64,000 nt of DNA, from NCBI GenBank assembly GCA_027592275.1, contig JAQCKF010000001.1, positions 124,001 through 188,000 on the forward strand, read 5' to 3'. Shown piece by piece: positions 44,897 through 54,799 of this stretch. This DNA comes from Pseudomonadota bacterium. GTDB lineage: Bacteria > Pseudomonadota > Gammaproteobacteria > Pseudomonadales > Pseudohongiellaceae. The notes under the pieces are model-generated. The model did not search any database, was not told the origin of the DNA, and saw only the letters and a program-made list of their open reading frames with translations. Numbering within the stretch: the stretch's first letter is position 1; the number at the start of each line of letters is the position of its first letter. The position numbers and the translations under genes were made by a program.

Positions 44897-45577
44897 ATGA
44901 CTACCAGATGTCTAATTTCAGGCGAACCCTATTTCGCTGTTATAAAAGAGAAAACCTTCGGCACTGGATTCTATGATGATGCTTGTAGAGAATTTTACCT
45001 CCGCCGCCTCCTGAACTGCCAGAACGCCTTCCGGGTGAGGTTGCATGCCTATCTTCTGATGGAGAAAGAAGTATTTCTGACATTTACGCCAATGACACCA
45101 TCTGGTTTCGACTCGTTCGTCAGGTTTCTCAATGCTAGCTATAGTAGGTACTACTCGATTCGCTTCGCCCGTAATATATCAGTATGGCAGAATGAACCGC
45201 TTGCTTGCCGAATTTCAGATAACGAGCTGGTACTCGATTGTCAAAAATATGTCGAACGTTATGTACTCGATTTTAGCAGCGAAGGTCACCCAGGGGAGTA
45301 CGGTTATTCCAGCTACTGTGCGAACGCTTTTACTCACAAGTCAGACTTCTTGACGCGCCATAGAGCAGTCCGCCAGTTCATAGGTGTGCAAGCCGATGGT
45401 TTGCAACGATATCGCAATTTTATCGCGAAGCCATTTCGTGAAGAGTATAGTCGCTACCTCCGAAGCCGGCTGCTCTGCGGGCAACCCCTATTACAGCAGA
45501 AATCTTCGTTAAGGCTTGAGAATAGTAGTACTTTGACCGATATAGAGAAAAACGGCACAATAGCCGCCACTGCATGA
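44897..45577 (+). CDS. Y1/REP-associated transposase-like protein lacking HUH histidines
   Basis: A 226-residue protein with the layout of RAYT/IS200-type Y1 transposases. 'RVRLHAYLLMEKEVFLTFTP' corresponds to the usual 'LHAYVLMPNHVHLLLTP'. 'FVRFLNASYSRYYSIRF', 'KYVERYVLD' and 'GYSSYCANA' match later blocks. The metal-binding His-x-His is replaced by Glu58-Val-Phe60, while the candidate nucleophile Tyr118 remains. It should therefore not catalyse transposition. It has a good 'AAAGGAGAA' ribosome-binding site and lies 57 nt after the exporter, which suggests a domesticated DNA- or RNA-binding role (inference). Confidence 0.72.
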   Translation: MTTRCLISGEPYFAVIKEKTFGTGFYDDACREFYLRRLLNCQNAFRVRLHAYLLMEKEVFLTFTPMTPSGFDSFVRFLNASYSRYYSIRFARNISVWQNEPLACRISDNELVLDCQKYVERYVLDFSSEGHPGEYGYSSYCANAFTHKSDFLTRHRAVRQFIGVQADGLQRYRNFIAKPFREEYSRYLRSRLLCGQPLLQQKSSLRLENSSTLTDIEKNGTIAATA

Positions 45578-45694
45578 CGGAATAGGGGTTGTTGAAAGGG
45601 TCTGATACAGTGGGATAGCCTTGGAGAAAAGGTGCCATGTTAACCGTAATCTGATTGTACTAATCTGCCATACCCTTCACTAGATAGAGCAAAG

Positions 45695-46672
45695 ATGCCA
45701 AAGTCTCAGAAATCAAACTTTTATCCTTTCTACGACCCCTATAGTGACAACGGTGGGATTGGATATGGTAGTAAGTTAGGTATTTCGTTTGGCTTTGGTG
45801 CCGGCTATGCACTGCTTCAATACTATTCCCTTCCGGATAAAATAATTTTCTTTAGAGAAAATTGCTGGATCCTTGCTCTGATAATTTCAACTTCTTCTTT
45901 CGCTCTCTACGTTGCCACAGATGTTTTTCGAAACAATCTTAACGCCATGCGTAAAATCGAAGGAAAGTATGCCGTCAGTTTAAAGGTTGTTGACGAGTGG
46001 ATGAGTGACAAATGGCTGCTGCTTGCGGGCTTTGCATTCGGCGCGGCCAATACTACTGTAGGACATCTTCTAGGCGTTCCATCAGTTTTTTTCGAATCAA
46101 CCTCTTCCTTGGTGATGGCCTATTTTGGATTTTTCCTAGCCGGGTTTGCCAGCGGCATGGGTCTGCTAGCGATCACTGCAGTGATAGTTCTCTATTTGAA
46201 ATTCGCTCCTAGTCTTCAGTACACATTGGACCCTAACGATCCTGATGGCAGCGGCGGCATTAAGAAGCTTGGAGATTCACTCTGGTTCTTCAGCGGTCTA
46301 ATTGGAGCGGTTGGAGTTTTAGTCAGCATACATATGTTCGGTGTATCCTGGACCTTCATGCACAAGCCGTATGTTCAATTCGTTTTTCTATTTTGGGTCT
46401 CTCTGCCTTATATTCTTGCGGTATCTATCGTGTTGATTCCTGGTTTGGCTGTAAGGCGTCAAGTTTCCAATTTTAAGTCTTATAAATCTGACCAGCTTAA
46501 ACAGGGAAAGGTGAAGCTGTATTCGAGCTACAAGCAGTTCGAATCTAAAGATGATGAAGAAATCATTTCGGAAAAAAAGGAGCTGGGGGAGAAATTAGAA
46601 CGAATTCAGAACGAACTAGAAACACTCAAGAGGATGCGCAATTCGCATATCGATGGAAAGAACTCGGACTAG
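45695..46672 (+). CDS. Multi-pass membrane protein of unknown function with C-terminal coiled coil
   Basis: No family is recognised. Hydrophobic segments lie near residues 28-45, 57-74, 107-125, 133-165, 195-215 and 225-250, giving about six helices. The last roughly 75 residues are charged and heptad-like ('ISEKKELGEKLERIQNELET'), a cytoplasmic coiled coil. It is 118 nt after the transposase-like gene on the same strand and convergent with gcvP (28-nt gap). It may be the end of the exporter cluster or an unrelated gene. Confidence 0.68.
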   Translation: MPKSQKSNFYPFYDPYSDNGGIGYGSKLGISFGFGAGYALLQYYSLPDKIIFFRENCWILALIISTSSFALYVATDVFRNNLNAMRKIEGKYAVSLKVVDEWMSDKWLLLAGFAFGAANTTVGHLLGVPSVFFESTSSLVMAYFGFFLAGFASGMGLLAITAVIVLYLKFAPSLQYTLDPNDPDGSGGIKKLGDSLWFFSGLIGAVGVLVSIHMFGVSWTFMHKPYVQFVFLFWVSLPYILAVSIVLIPGLAVRRQVSNFKSYKSDQLKQGKVKLYSSYKQFESKDDEEIISEKKELGEKLERIQNELETLKRMRNSHIDGKNSD

Positions 46673-46700
46673 TCGAGTTCCTCCACCTCATTACTGCTGC

Positions 46701-49664
46701 TTATTCATAGCTTTCGATGCTTGGGCAAGCGCAGAATAAATTCCTATCCCCATACACGTTATCAATGCGATTTACACTCGGCCAGTACTTATTCGAAGCA
46801 GCTACGCCTTCCGGCTGACTAGGATAGGCTCCTTGCATTTTACTGTAAGGCCTGTCCCAACTGTCATCCATCATGTCGGCGAGAGTGTGAGGCGCATTCT
46901 TTAACGGGTTATTCTCGGCATCGATATTGCCCGATTCGACATCCGCGATTTCTTTGCGAATCAGGATCAGTGCGTCGATGAATCTATCTATTTCCGCCTT
47001 CGACTCACTTTCGGTTGGCTCAATCATCAGCGTACCAGCTACGGGAAAAGACATAGTGGGTGCATGGAAACCGAAATCCATAAGCCGCTTAGAGACATCC
47101 TCTTCGCTGATACCCGAGCTGAGTTTCAGTGGCCGTAGATCGATAATACACTCATGCGCCACCATGCCGTTGCGGCCGGTATAAAGTACCGGGTAGTGTT
47201 CTGCTAATCTGACAGCGATATAATTCGCGCTTAGAATTGCGACCTGAGTCGCCTTCAGTAAGCCCTCGGCGCCCATCATGGCGATGTACATCCAGGAAAT
47301 TGGTAATATTCCGGAGCTACCCCAAGGAGCGGCAGAGACCGCGCTATTATTGGCCTCCGGGCCATCTAGTTTAATCAGGGAATGGTTCGCCACGTGCGGA
47401 GCGAGGTGCTTCTTCACTCCAATTGGCCCCATGCCTGGGCCGCCGCCGCCATGTGGTATACAGAATGTTTTGTGCAAGTTTACGTGAGAGACATCAGCTC
47501 CAATATCCGCGGGCTTTGCTACTCCAACCTGCGCATTGAGATTGGCACCGTCCATATATACCTGTCCACCATGACCATGAACGATCTGGCAGATTTCTTT
47601 CACGGCTTCCTCATACACACCGTGAGTGGAAGGGTAGGTAATCATAAGTGCAGCGAGACAATCAGTATTCGCTTCAGCTTTGCTGCGCAGATCTTCAACA
47701 TCGATATTGCCATTATCGTCGCAGGCTACGAGTACAACCTTCATGCCAATCATCTGTGCACTGGCAGGATTCGTGCCGTGGGCCGAGCTTGGTATTAGGC
47801 AGACATCACGAGCACTCTCACCGATGCTCGCAAGGTACTTCTTGATGGCTAGCAGACCAGCGTATTCACCCTGAGCGCCGGAATTCGGTTGCATACTTAC
47901 CGCATCGAAACCGGTAATTACCTCTAGCATCTTTTCGAGGCCGGTGATCATCTGTTGGTAGCCTTTCATCTGTTCTACCGGTGTGAACGGATGCGGCTTT
48001 GCAAACTCGGGCCAACTAATTGGAGCCATCTCTGCTGCGGCGTTAAGTTTCATCGTGCATGAGCCCAATGCGATCATCGAACGGGTAAGCGAAATATCTT
48101 TGTCTTCGAGTTTCTTCAAATAACGCATCATCTCAGTTTCACTGTGATAGTTATTGAAGTTGGGGTGTTGCAAGTATTCGCTGCGACGAACCAGGTTGTC
48201 TGGGATAACTGCTGCCTTTTCGCCACTTACGATCTGCGCATCAATGTCGGCTGCCGAAAGTTTCTGTGCGGCATCACCTAGAACTACCTGCCAAATATTT
48301 TCAACATCTTTGCTGGAGGAGCATTCGTCCAGACTTATGCCGATTGATTTGTCTTGCTCGGCTCTATCGATACGTAAGTTAATATTGCTCACCTTCGCGC
48401 GATCCAAAATAGCACCCAAGTCATCAGCGTCTACTTTCAACGTAAGAGTGTCGAAGAAATTTCCATTAACTATTTCAATGCCGGCGTTGTGTAATCCTGC
48501 TGCCATTATAGAAGTCAGTCGGTGAATTCGCTGAGCAATGTTCTTGAGACCTTTAGGTCCATGGTACATGGCATACAGGGCAGAAATATTTGCTAACAAT
48601 ACTTGTGCAGTACAAATATTGCTGTTCGCTTTCTCGCGACGAATATGCTGCTCGCGAGTCTGCAGCGCCATACGGAATGCTTGGCGCCCGCGCTTGTCAA
48701 TGGAGACGCCGATGATGCGACCGGGTACGGCACGCTTGTAGTCTTCTTTAGTAGCGAAGTAGGCGGCATGTGGGCCGCCGTATCCCATGGGTACGCCGAA
48801 GCGCTGTGCAGTGCCAGTAACGACATCGGCGCCCATCTCGCCCGGAGGCTTTAATAGAGTCAGGCTCATCAGGTCTGCTGCGACTACCGCGATAGCTTGG
48901 TGTTCATGCAGTTGGCTAATGATATCAGTGAGATCCCGGACTTCGCCGGTCACCGCGGGGTATTGAAAAATAGCACCAAACAGATCGGACAGCTCGGCGT
49001 CGACGATATCACCGATGACTAGCTCGAAGCCGAAGCACTCTGCTCGAGTCTTTATGACATCTATGGTCTGCGGGAAACAGTGTTGGTCAACGAAGAACTT
49101 ATTCGCTTTTCTGTTCTTGCACACGCGTTTCGCAAGAGACATCGCCTCCGCAGCGGCAGTAGCCTCATCAAGCAACGAAGCGTTTGCCAGATCCATTGCG
49201 GTCAGGTCCAGAGTCATCTGTTGGAAATTGAGCAGACACTCTAAACGGCCCTGTGAAATCTCAGGCTGATAGGGCGTGTATGCCGTGTACCACCCAGGGT
49301 TTTCCAACACGTTGCGCAAGATTACATTTGGAGTAAAGGTGTCGTAGTAGCCTAGCCCTATAAATGATTTCGCCGTACTGTTTTGTTCAGCGATTGCTTT
49401 TAGTTTTGCTAATGCCGCATTTTCAGTCAGCGGGTCATCCAATTCCAGGGCGCTTTTCAGGAGAATCGCTTCGGGAACAGTATTGGCGATAAGCTCATCT
49501 AGCGATTTTAAATTTAGTGCTTGCAGCATTTGCTCTATCTGAATTTTGTTTGGGCCGATGTGTCGATCGATAAATTCGCCGTTGTACTGTAGAGCCTCGA
49601 GAGACACAGCGGAGTCATTTTGTGCGGAATCGTTCTTGGTCGGCGAATTGGATTGCGTTTGCAT
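46701..49664 (-). CDS. gcvP: Glycine dehydrogenase (decarboxylating) GcvP
   Basis: P-protein of the glycine cleavage system. It decarboxylates glycine with PLP and passes aminomethyl to lipoyl-GcvH. The N-terminal half includes '[15 protein letters not shown]' and '[19 protein letters not shown]'. The PLP lysine is in '[20 protein letters not shown]'. The single long chain (P1+P2 fused) is usual for proteobacteria. I chose the ATG at 49664 because 'AGGA' lies 5 nt upstream; the longer start at 49685 (994 aa) is possible. It is last in the gcvT-gcvH-gcvP order. Confidence 0.97.
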   Translation of the reverse strand: MQTQSNSPTKNDSAQNDSAVSLEALQYNGEFIDRHIGPNKIQIEQMLQALNLKSLDELIANTVPEAILLKSALELDDPLTENAALAKLKAIAEQNSTAKSFIGLGYYDTFTPNVILRNVLENPGWYTAYTPYQPEISQGRLECLLNFQQMTLDLTAMDLANASLLDEATAAAEAMSLAKRVCKNRKANKFFVDQHCFPQTIDVIKTRAECFGFELVIGDIVDAELSDLFGAIFQYPAVTGEVRDLTDIISQLHEHQAIAVVAADLMSLTLLKPPGEMGADVVTGTAQRFGVPMGYGGPHAAYFATKEDYKRAVPGRIIGVSIDKRGRQAFRMALQTREQHIRREKANSNICTAQVLLANISALYAMYHGPKGLKNIAQRIHRLTSIMAAGLHNAGIEIVNGNFFDTLTLKVDADDLGAILDRAKVSNINLRIDRAEQDKSIGISLDECSSSKDVENIWQVVLGDAAQKLSAADIDAQIVSGEKAAVIPDNLVRRSEYLQHPNFNNYHSETEMMRYLKKLEDKDISLTRSMIALGSCTMKLNAAAEMAPISWPEFAKPHPFTPVEQMKGYQQMITGLEKMLEVITGFDAVSMQPNSGAQGEYAGLLAIKKYLASIGESARDVCLIPSSAHGTNPASAQMIGMKVVLVACDDNGNIDVEDLRSKAEANTDCLAALMITYPSTHGVYEEAVKEICQIVHGHGGQVYMDGANLNAQVGVAKPADIGADVSHVNLHKTFCIPHGGGGPGMGPIGVKKHLAPHVANHSLIKLDGPEANNSAVSAAPWGSSGILPISWMYIAMMGAEGLLKATQVAILSANYIAVRLAEHYPVLYTGRNGMVAHECIIDLRPLKLSSGISEEDVSKRLMDFGFHAPTMSFPVAGTLMIEPTESESKAEIDRFIDALILIRKEIADVESGNIDAENNPLKNAPHTLADMMDDSWDRPYSKMQGAYPSQPEGVAASNKYWPSVNRIDNVYGDRNLFCACPSIESYE

Positions 49665-49778
49665 TGCTGTCCTGTCAGAAAACATAATTTATCTTTGATA
49701 TTGAAATGACTAAAGAGACGAAAAGTAAATCGATGTGCTGTAGTTGGCGAAGGTTATTCGCCTACATGACTCAGCATC

Positions 49779-50168
49779 TTAACCTTCTTCGCAGTGATCC
49801 GAGTACGCGTCGGCGTCCATTAATTCATCCAGTTCTAGCTCGTCACTAATCTGGATTTTATAAAGCCAACCGCCGTCGTAGGGTACGGCGTTGACTGTTT
49901 CGGGCGCATCGGCGAGCGTAGCATTGGTAGCGATAATTTCACCAGATATCGGGCTGTACACATCCGATGCAGCTTTCACGGATTCTACAACCGCCACTTC
50001 ATCTTTCGCGTGAATTGTAGCTCCTACTTCTGGCAGTTCCACGAATACGATATCACCTAATGCATCCTGTGCATGATTGCTGATGCCTACCGTTGCCGTG
50101 CCATCACCTTCGAGCCGAACCCATTCATGAGTGGCGGCGTATTTAAGATTGTCTGGATATGTGCTCAC
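49779..50168 (-). CDS. gcvH: Glycine cleavage H protein GcvH
   Basis: Lipoyl carrier that shuttles the aminomethyl group between GcvP, GcvT and the L-protein. The lipoyl Lys65 is in '[19 protein letters not shown]'. '[18 protein letters not shown]' is the family N-terminus. 129 aa is standard. It lies between gcvT (98-nt gap) and gcvP on the same strand. Confidence 0.97.
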   Translation of the reverse strand: MSTYPDNLKYAATHEWVRLEGDGTATVGISNHAQDALGDIVFVELPEVGATIHAKDEVAVVESVKAASDVYSPISGEIIATNATLADAPETVNAVPYDGGWLYKIQISDELELDELMDADAYSDHCEEG

Positions 50169-50266
50169 TAGGTATTCCTCTTTTAATCGGTGCTGGTTTT
50201 AACTCTACTAGGTAGCTGAATCGCTCTGAATTAGCAGATCTAATTTAGTTGTGAAGTCTCAATCTT

Positions 50267-51355
50267 CTACTCGAATACCTTCTTGCCGAAGCGAACGAAG
50301 TTTGGCTTTACTATCCGTACGCTGGTCAATGTGCCGCGAATATCTACTTGGCAGGCGCCGCTATCCACAGGGATTCTAGCCAATGCGATTGAATGCTTCA
50401 ATGTGGGAGAAAAGCTACCGCTGGTAATTACGCCTTCTCCATTTTCGCACAGAACCTTTTGGCCCTCTCGTAGTACACCTCGCTGTTCCAGAACTAGTCC
50501 GGTAAGGATTGGCATTGTGCAGGCCTCGTTCTCTGCCAGGTGAGCAGTAACCGCCTGCCTGCCAATGAATTCGCGGTCCTCGGGTTGCCAAGCGATTGTT
50601 TGTTTCATATTGGCGGCGATGGCTGAAGTCGTTTCATCCATGTCATGGCCATAGAGATTCATTCCTGCTTCCAGGCGCAGTGTATCTCTAGCACCCAAGC
50701 CTACGGGCTTGACGCCAACTGCTAATAGTTTATCCCAAATTTCTGGGGCCTCTTCACTGGGTAAGATTAGCTCGAGACCTTTTTCTCCCGTGTAGCCGGT
50801 GCGAGCTATGAACCAAGAGCCCGATTCGAAGCCACGAAAATTCTTCAGATCGATGCTTATTGCGGCGCGGTCACCAGCCAGTATCGAGCAGACTTTGTCA
50901 ATTGCTTCAGGCCCATGAACGGCTAGGATAGAGAGCTGTGGCTGCTCTTCAATACTGACGTCGAAGTCTGCTGCGTGGGTGCGCATCCAGGCCAAGTCTT
51001 TGTCGCGGGTAGCGCAGTTCACCACGACGCGATAGCCAAAGCTCATGCGGTAGACAATTAGGTCGTCAACAACGCCACCCGTCTCATTCAGCATGCCGCT
51101 GTATAGAGCCCGCCCAACTTCATCTAACTTCGCGACATCGTTCGCCAATAGATAGCGAAGGAATGCCTCCGCCCCATCGCCAGATACATCCGCTACTGTC
51201 ATATGTGATACGTCGAAGATACCCGCGTGGTTTCGTACCAGATTATGTTCTTCTATCTGGGAGCCATAATTAATGGGCATATCCCATCCGGCGAAATCGA
51301 CCATTTTGGCGCCGGAATCGAGATGCTTCTGATATAGCGAAGTTTGTTGACCCAT
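50267..51355 (-). CDS. gcvT: Aminomethyltransferase GcvT
   Basis: T-protein of glycine cleavage. It transfers the methylene group to tetrahydrofolate and releases ammonia. 'MVDFAGWDMPINYGSQIEEH', 'FDVSHM', 'TGYTGEKGLELILP' and 'LGARDTLRLEAGMNLYGHDM' are the standard blocks. 362 aa is normal. It is the first gene of the minus-strand gcvTHP group. I looked for a glycine riboswitch in the 138 nt upstream and did not find one on the sense strand. Confidence 0.97.
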   Translation of the reverse strand: MGQQTSLYQKHLDSGAKMVDFAGWDMPINYGSQIEEHNLVRNHAGIFDVSHMTVADVSGDGAEAFLRYLLANDVAKLDEVGRALYSGMLNETGGVVDDLIVYRMSFGYRVVVNCATRDKDLAWMRTHAADFDVSIEEQPQLSILAVHGPEAIDKVCSILAGDRAAISIDLKNFRGFESGSWFIARTGYTGEKGLELILPSEEAPEIWDKLLAVGVKPVGLGARDTLRLEAGMNLYGHDMDETTSAIAANMKQTIAWQPEDREFIGRQAVTAHLAENEACTMPILTGLVLEQRGVLREGQKVLCENGEGVITSGSFSPTLKHSIALARIPVDSGACQVDIRGTLTSVRIVKPNFVRFGKKVFE

Positions 51356-51493
51356 TTAATAATCCGTCTCAGTGGCGGGAAAAGAAGGTGTTATTTTACC
51401 CACAGCTCGAGTCTTTTAATAGGAGAACCTGAGGTGTTTTAGCGCTCTATCTTGGGGCAATTAATGGACGAGGATTCTTGCTAAAAAATATTC

Positions 51494-53746
51494 CTAAGGG
51501 AGCCAAGCGTAACTAAACTTAGCAAACACTGTGCGATTGGTTTTCTCGATGGCATCAAAGGTGTCGTTCTGAAAGCCAGCATCGGAATAGCCTATGAAGA
51601 AACGGGTGGCGGCGCTGAATCTATAGCTGTAGAGAAGCTGTATTGTGAGCTGCTTAGTGTGCGCCTGTACCTGTGAGAGATACAGTTCTTGATTGCGCTT
51701 GTTGTCAGTATATTGGAGCGTGAAGCGTAGAAAGCTACGTGCACTAAATTGGTAAGTCATCTTCAAGTCAGTGAGGTTCGCGGTAAATAGTCTGCCGCCG
51801 TCCACATCGAATTGTTGTAGAGTATGATCGAAATCTAGCTCCAGATGCTTGCCCCAGCGATAATTGACGCTAGGGCCGAAGCGCTTCGATTGTCCGAGGC
51901 GTGTATTGGCAAAATCGACAATATCTTCGACTCGAATTAGTGCGCTGAGGCTTAAATTCGCTCGAGGAGTAAATCCAATTCTTACTTGGTTAAACTGCTC
52001 ATCGAAATATTTGCCATTCCAGTAGGTTTCGCTGCCACCAAATAGTCCACTGAGAAAGGATTGCTTGGGACCGTTCAGATTGACGAATACCTCAAATTCT
52101 TCTTCCAACTGCAGGCCTGATTGATCTTCTGTCCTGTCGTAGTCCAGAGCTACACGGATGCGATTGAGGAAGTCGTCAGACTCGCCCCACCAAGTGCGCC
52201 CCACGGTTGCGACAACGAATTTGAAATCGACTCGATTTACGAAACCTAGATCAGCACGAAAGTCGTCACCCATGTCGGTATAGCCTAAACGCCAGTCCCA
52301 GCTCCGGTCGTTGTGTCGGTACTCTATGCGATGGCTACTATCGCTCATGCTGCTCGCCTGCCCATAGCGCTCTTGTATGGGGCTTGAATAGTCAGAGCTG
52401 GAGTGCATAGTCTGGATAGAAATTGCATCTCTGTCGCTGGGTCTCAAAACGGCATCGATGCTGCTTACAGTGTTGCTGTAGCCATCATCTGCGCGGCGGT
52501 CAGTAATCAGTGCGCCTATGGTGGAGTTCTCGAAGATATCGAATCGGTAGCGGCCGATCGCAACCTTGGACTCGACATCGCCGAGTGAGGCAACACTAGA
52601 GCCCAAGCTACGCGGAATCAGGAAGCTCGTGTTCACATCGTTGGCAGTTAGCAGAGCATAGGTGTGACCTGCGCTCTTGCCGGTGAGCTTTAGGCCATAG
52701 TCAGGGTCAGAGATGTTTCTTGTGTGAACTAGACGCTCAAAGGTATCGAAATAGTCAGCCCCATCGAGGAAGAAGGTTCTGCGTTCTGGGAAAAACAGGC
52801 TGAACGTGTTGTTGATATCAAGCTGAGCACTATCGGCCTCTACTTGAGAGAAGTCAGGATTTAACGTCGCATTTAGATAGAGGTCTTGAGCAATTCCCCA
52901 GCGCACATCGAGGCTGGCTTCTGGATCGATACTCTCGCTATCCCAACCGCCCATGGCCGGGTTTCTATTTTCTACCGCCGAAGACGTAAGAGTCGGAATA
53001 ACCTCGAGATTTCTACTTCGAGTGAGATTGGAAAAACCATCTGCCTTACTTATCTGGCAGATATAACAAGATATGTTTCTATCTTGCGGGTTGTTGGCGA
53101 TGCGCGTACTTCGATCGCGCGGATAGAACCTGACTAGATCGATGCCCCAAGTCTGACTGCTTTGGCTAGGCGTGAAACGTAGCTGTTTCATTGGAATCGC
53201 CATCTCTACAACATAGCCGTCCTCGTTAATCTGCCCGGCACTATCCCAAATCGCATTCCAGGAATCGTCCTCTTCACCATTAATGTCATCTTGAATTGCG
53301 TCTGCCTGTACACCGTAGGGATTAGCAAAGAATTCGAATGCACGGCGCTCATCATTGAAGGTATCTAGAACGATAGCGACCCAGTCATCGTCCCACATTG
53401 AGTCGCGGTCTCTATAGAAGGCACGGATTTTATTGGGTTCAGGGTCAAGGGCGATAAAGGCAACGTACAGCACCTCGCCGTCCTCCATGAGCAGGGCCTG
53501 CGCTTGCACTTCGGCGGGGACGTTGTTATTCGGATTGGTTTCTATATTGACCCAGATGCGTGTGGCCTGATTCCACTCGCCCGGATCGATTTGTCCATCA
53601 ATGCGCGGCTGGGCCTGAACTCTGGGAATGTTGTAGTTGGTCAGTGACTGAGCGTGGAGCTCCGTAGAGGGGAGTCCCATGAAAACGAGTGCGAGGAGAA
53701 CAAGACTCGCGCTGAGCTTAACGCTGGAGTATTTGGAGAATTGCAT
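51494..53746 (-). CDS. Exported CBM9-like/DUF5916 outer-membrane protein
   Basis: A 750-residue protein with a signal peptide ending near 'ELHAQS'. Residues of about 45-220 form a CBM9-like sandwich domain ('RIDGQIDPGEWNQATRIWVN', 'AFYRDRDSMWDDDWVAIVLD', 'YVVEMAIPMKQLRF'). The rest is the DUF5916 region, rich in alternating strands ('FSLFFPERRTFFLDGADYFD') and ending with an aromatic residue in 'FAKFSYAWLP', as expected of an outer-membrane beta-barrel. The ligand is unknown. It is likely monocistronic. Confidence 0.82.
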   Translation of the reverse strand: MQFSKYSSVKLSASLVLLALVFMGLPSTELHAQSLTNYNIPRVQAQPRIDGQIDPGEWNQATRIWVNIETNPNNNVPAEVQAQALLMEDGEVLYVAFIALDPEPNKIRAFYRDRDSMWDDDWVAIVLDTFNDERRAFEFFANPYGVQADAIQDDINGEEDDSWNAIWDSAGQINEDGYVVEMAIPMKQLRFTPSQSSQTWGIDLVRFYPRDRSTRIANNPQDRNISCYICQISKADGFSNLTRSRNLEVIPTLTSSAVENRNPAMGGWDSESIDPEASLDVRWGIAQDLYLNATLNPDFSQVEADSAQLDINNTFSLFFPERRTFFLDGADYFDTFERLVHTRNISDPDYGLKLTGKSAGHTYALLTANDVNTSFLIPRSLGSSVASLGDVESKVAIGRYRFDIFENSTIGALITDRRADDGYSNTVSSIDAVLRPSDRDAISIQTMHSSSDYSSPIQERYGQASSMSDSSHRIEYRHNDRSWDWRLGYTDMGDDFRADLGFVNRVDFKFVVATVGRTWWGESDDFLNRIRVALDYDRTEDQSGLQLEEEFEVFVNLNGPKQSFLSGLFGGSETYWNGKYFDEQFNQVRIGFTPRANLSLSALIRVEDIVDFANTRLGQSKRFGPSVNYRWGKHLELDFDHTLQQFDVDGGRLFTANLTDLKMTYQFSARSFLRFTLQYTDNKRNQELYLSQVQAHTKQLTIQLLYSYRFSAATRFFIGYSDAGFQNDTFDAIEKTNRTVFAKFSYAWLP

Positions 53747-53939
53747 TTCTACGGCTGTTTTGTGAGCCAGCTGGCTCGATTGTTCTTAGTTGGCACTGGC
53801 AGGAACTGCACCTGCGGCAGGGCCATGCCTTGTGCCTTGAAGCTGGGCAGGATTATTACATTTGATGCCCACAAGAGGAAAGGGTTACAGCTAGGGCGAT
53901 CTTTACTGTAGTTAAAACGCCGCTAGATAAGCCACGCAC

Positions 53940-53969
53940 AAAAAAGCAGGAAGCCTTTCGACTCCCCGC
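53940..53969 (-). terminator. Rho-independent terminator of the selenoprotein gene
   Basis: On the minus strand 'GCGGGGAG TCGAAAGG CTTCCTGC' folds into an 8-bp stem with two G-U pairs and an 8-nt loop, followed at once by six T. It begins about 15 nt after the stop of the peroxiredoxin-like selenoprotein, in the right direction. Confidence 0.8.
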
Positions 53970-53983
53970 TAGTTTTGCGGCGC

Positions 53984-54571
53984 TTAGAGTTCGGAGATGG
54001 CCTCAAGTATGTCATCGAAAGGAGGTCGGTCTTGATACCTCTCTTCTGCAAACTTGGCCTTAATAACTCCGTTTGGATCGATCAGGAATATGCCAGGATA
54101 CGGTATGCCATGTATTCGGTGTCCTGGTTCGTAGTCCAAATTGCGAATACCGAAGGCATTCACGATTGTGACTTCTTCATCGTGCAGAAGGGGGAACTGA
54201 ATGTCCTGATCTTCTTGCACTGTCTTTAGTGTCTCCACGGAATCGTAGGTTAAGGCGACAACATTGATGCCCATTGCTTCTATCTGATCACTGATTTCGG
54301 TCAGCTGCACGAGCTGAGCTTTACAGTATGGTCACCAGTCGAAGGAGCGGCTCATCATTAAGAGCATGCCCTTTTCGCCTTTTAAGCCGTCAAATGATTG
54401 AACATTGCCATCCTGATCTTGTGCTGAGATCTCCGGAATCGATGCGCCTACTGGAAAGTCTGGAGCCCAGACGAAATCCTGTGCGATCGAAACCTGGAAA
54501 CTCCCAAGCAACATCAGGGTAAGCAAGAATCTGCTCATCACGCTGACGCGGGGTTGGGTTTTCTGATTCAT
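53984..54571 (-). CDS. Peroxiredoxin-like selenoprotein (Sec80, UxxC), read through in-frame TGA
   Basis: The ORF track splits this gene into 54332-54571 and 53984-54310. Both pieces are in the same frame, separated by a TGA (54332-54334) and seven codons with no other stop. Reading the TGA as selenocysteine gives a 195-residue AhpC/TSA-like protein with 'SRSFDW-U-PYCKAQLVQL', where Cys-containing relatives have WCPYCK. Downstream 'VVALTYDSVETL' and 'GIPYPGIFLIDPNGVI' complete the thioredoxin fold. A signal peptide ('LTLMLLGSFQVSIAQ') suggests periplasmic redox work. A SECIS-like hairpin follows the TGA. A simple nonsense mutation is the alternative. Confidence 0.85.
54301..54334 (-). promoter_or_regulatory. 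Candidate bacterial SECIS element with UGA
   Basis: Fourteen nt after the UGA the mRNA forms 'TCAGCT CGTGC AGCTGA', a perfect 6-bp stem with a 5-nt loop that has G as its second base. The loop starts 20 nt after the UGA. Bacterial SECIS elements are hairpins within the coding region just after the UGA, with a G early in the loop, which fits. SelB binding is inferred. Confidence 0.65.
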
Positions 54572-54799
54572 GACTACCTCACGAGTTTTAACAAAAATTT
54601 CTGCTCTAGCCTCGCTTTTTGAAGGAGTTAAAGCATTACTAACAATACCCGATTCATGCCGGTTTTATTGCAAGACAATTAAATTACTTTGAATTCGGTG
54701 AGCTGCTTCAGTGCGGTGCGCCATAGTTTGGCTATAGAAGCACTGTAAGCACTGTAGCGCTGCAGATTCAGTAGCACAGAGTTGAATTTGGATTAATGT

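Noticed and set aside
40080-46700. Double-glycine-leader precursor peptide for the C39 exporter
   Set aside because: No short ORF with a hydrophobic leader ending in GG was seen in the gaps on either strand, so none is claimed.
47278-49269. Several plus-strand ORFs inside gcvP
   Set aside because: They are antisense shadows of a strongly conserved gene.
51421-51480. Possible glycine riboswitch near gcvT ('GGGGCAA' segment)
   Set aside because: The motif is on the plus strand, pointing away from gcvT, and the rest of the aptamer consensus is missing. The sense strand shows no match.
54328-54571. Selenoprotein gene as two separate genes or a pseudogene
   Set aside because: Only one in-frame TGA separates the parts, at the exact redox Cys site, with a SECIS-like hairpin and a proper terminator. 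Read-through is the better explanation, though not proven.
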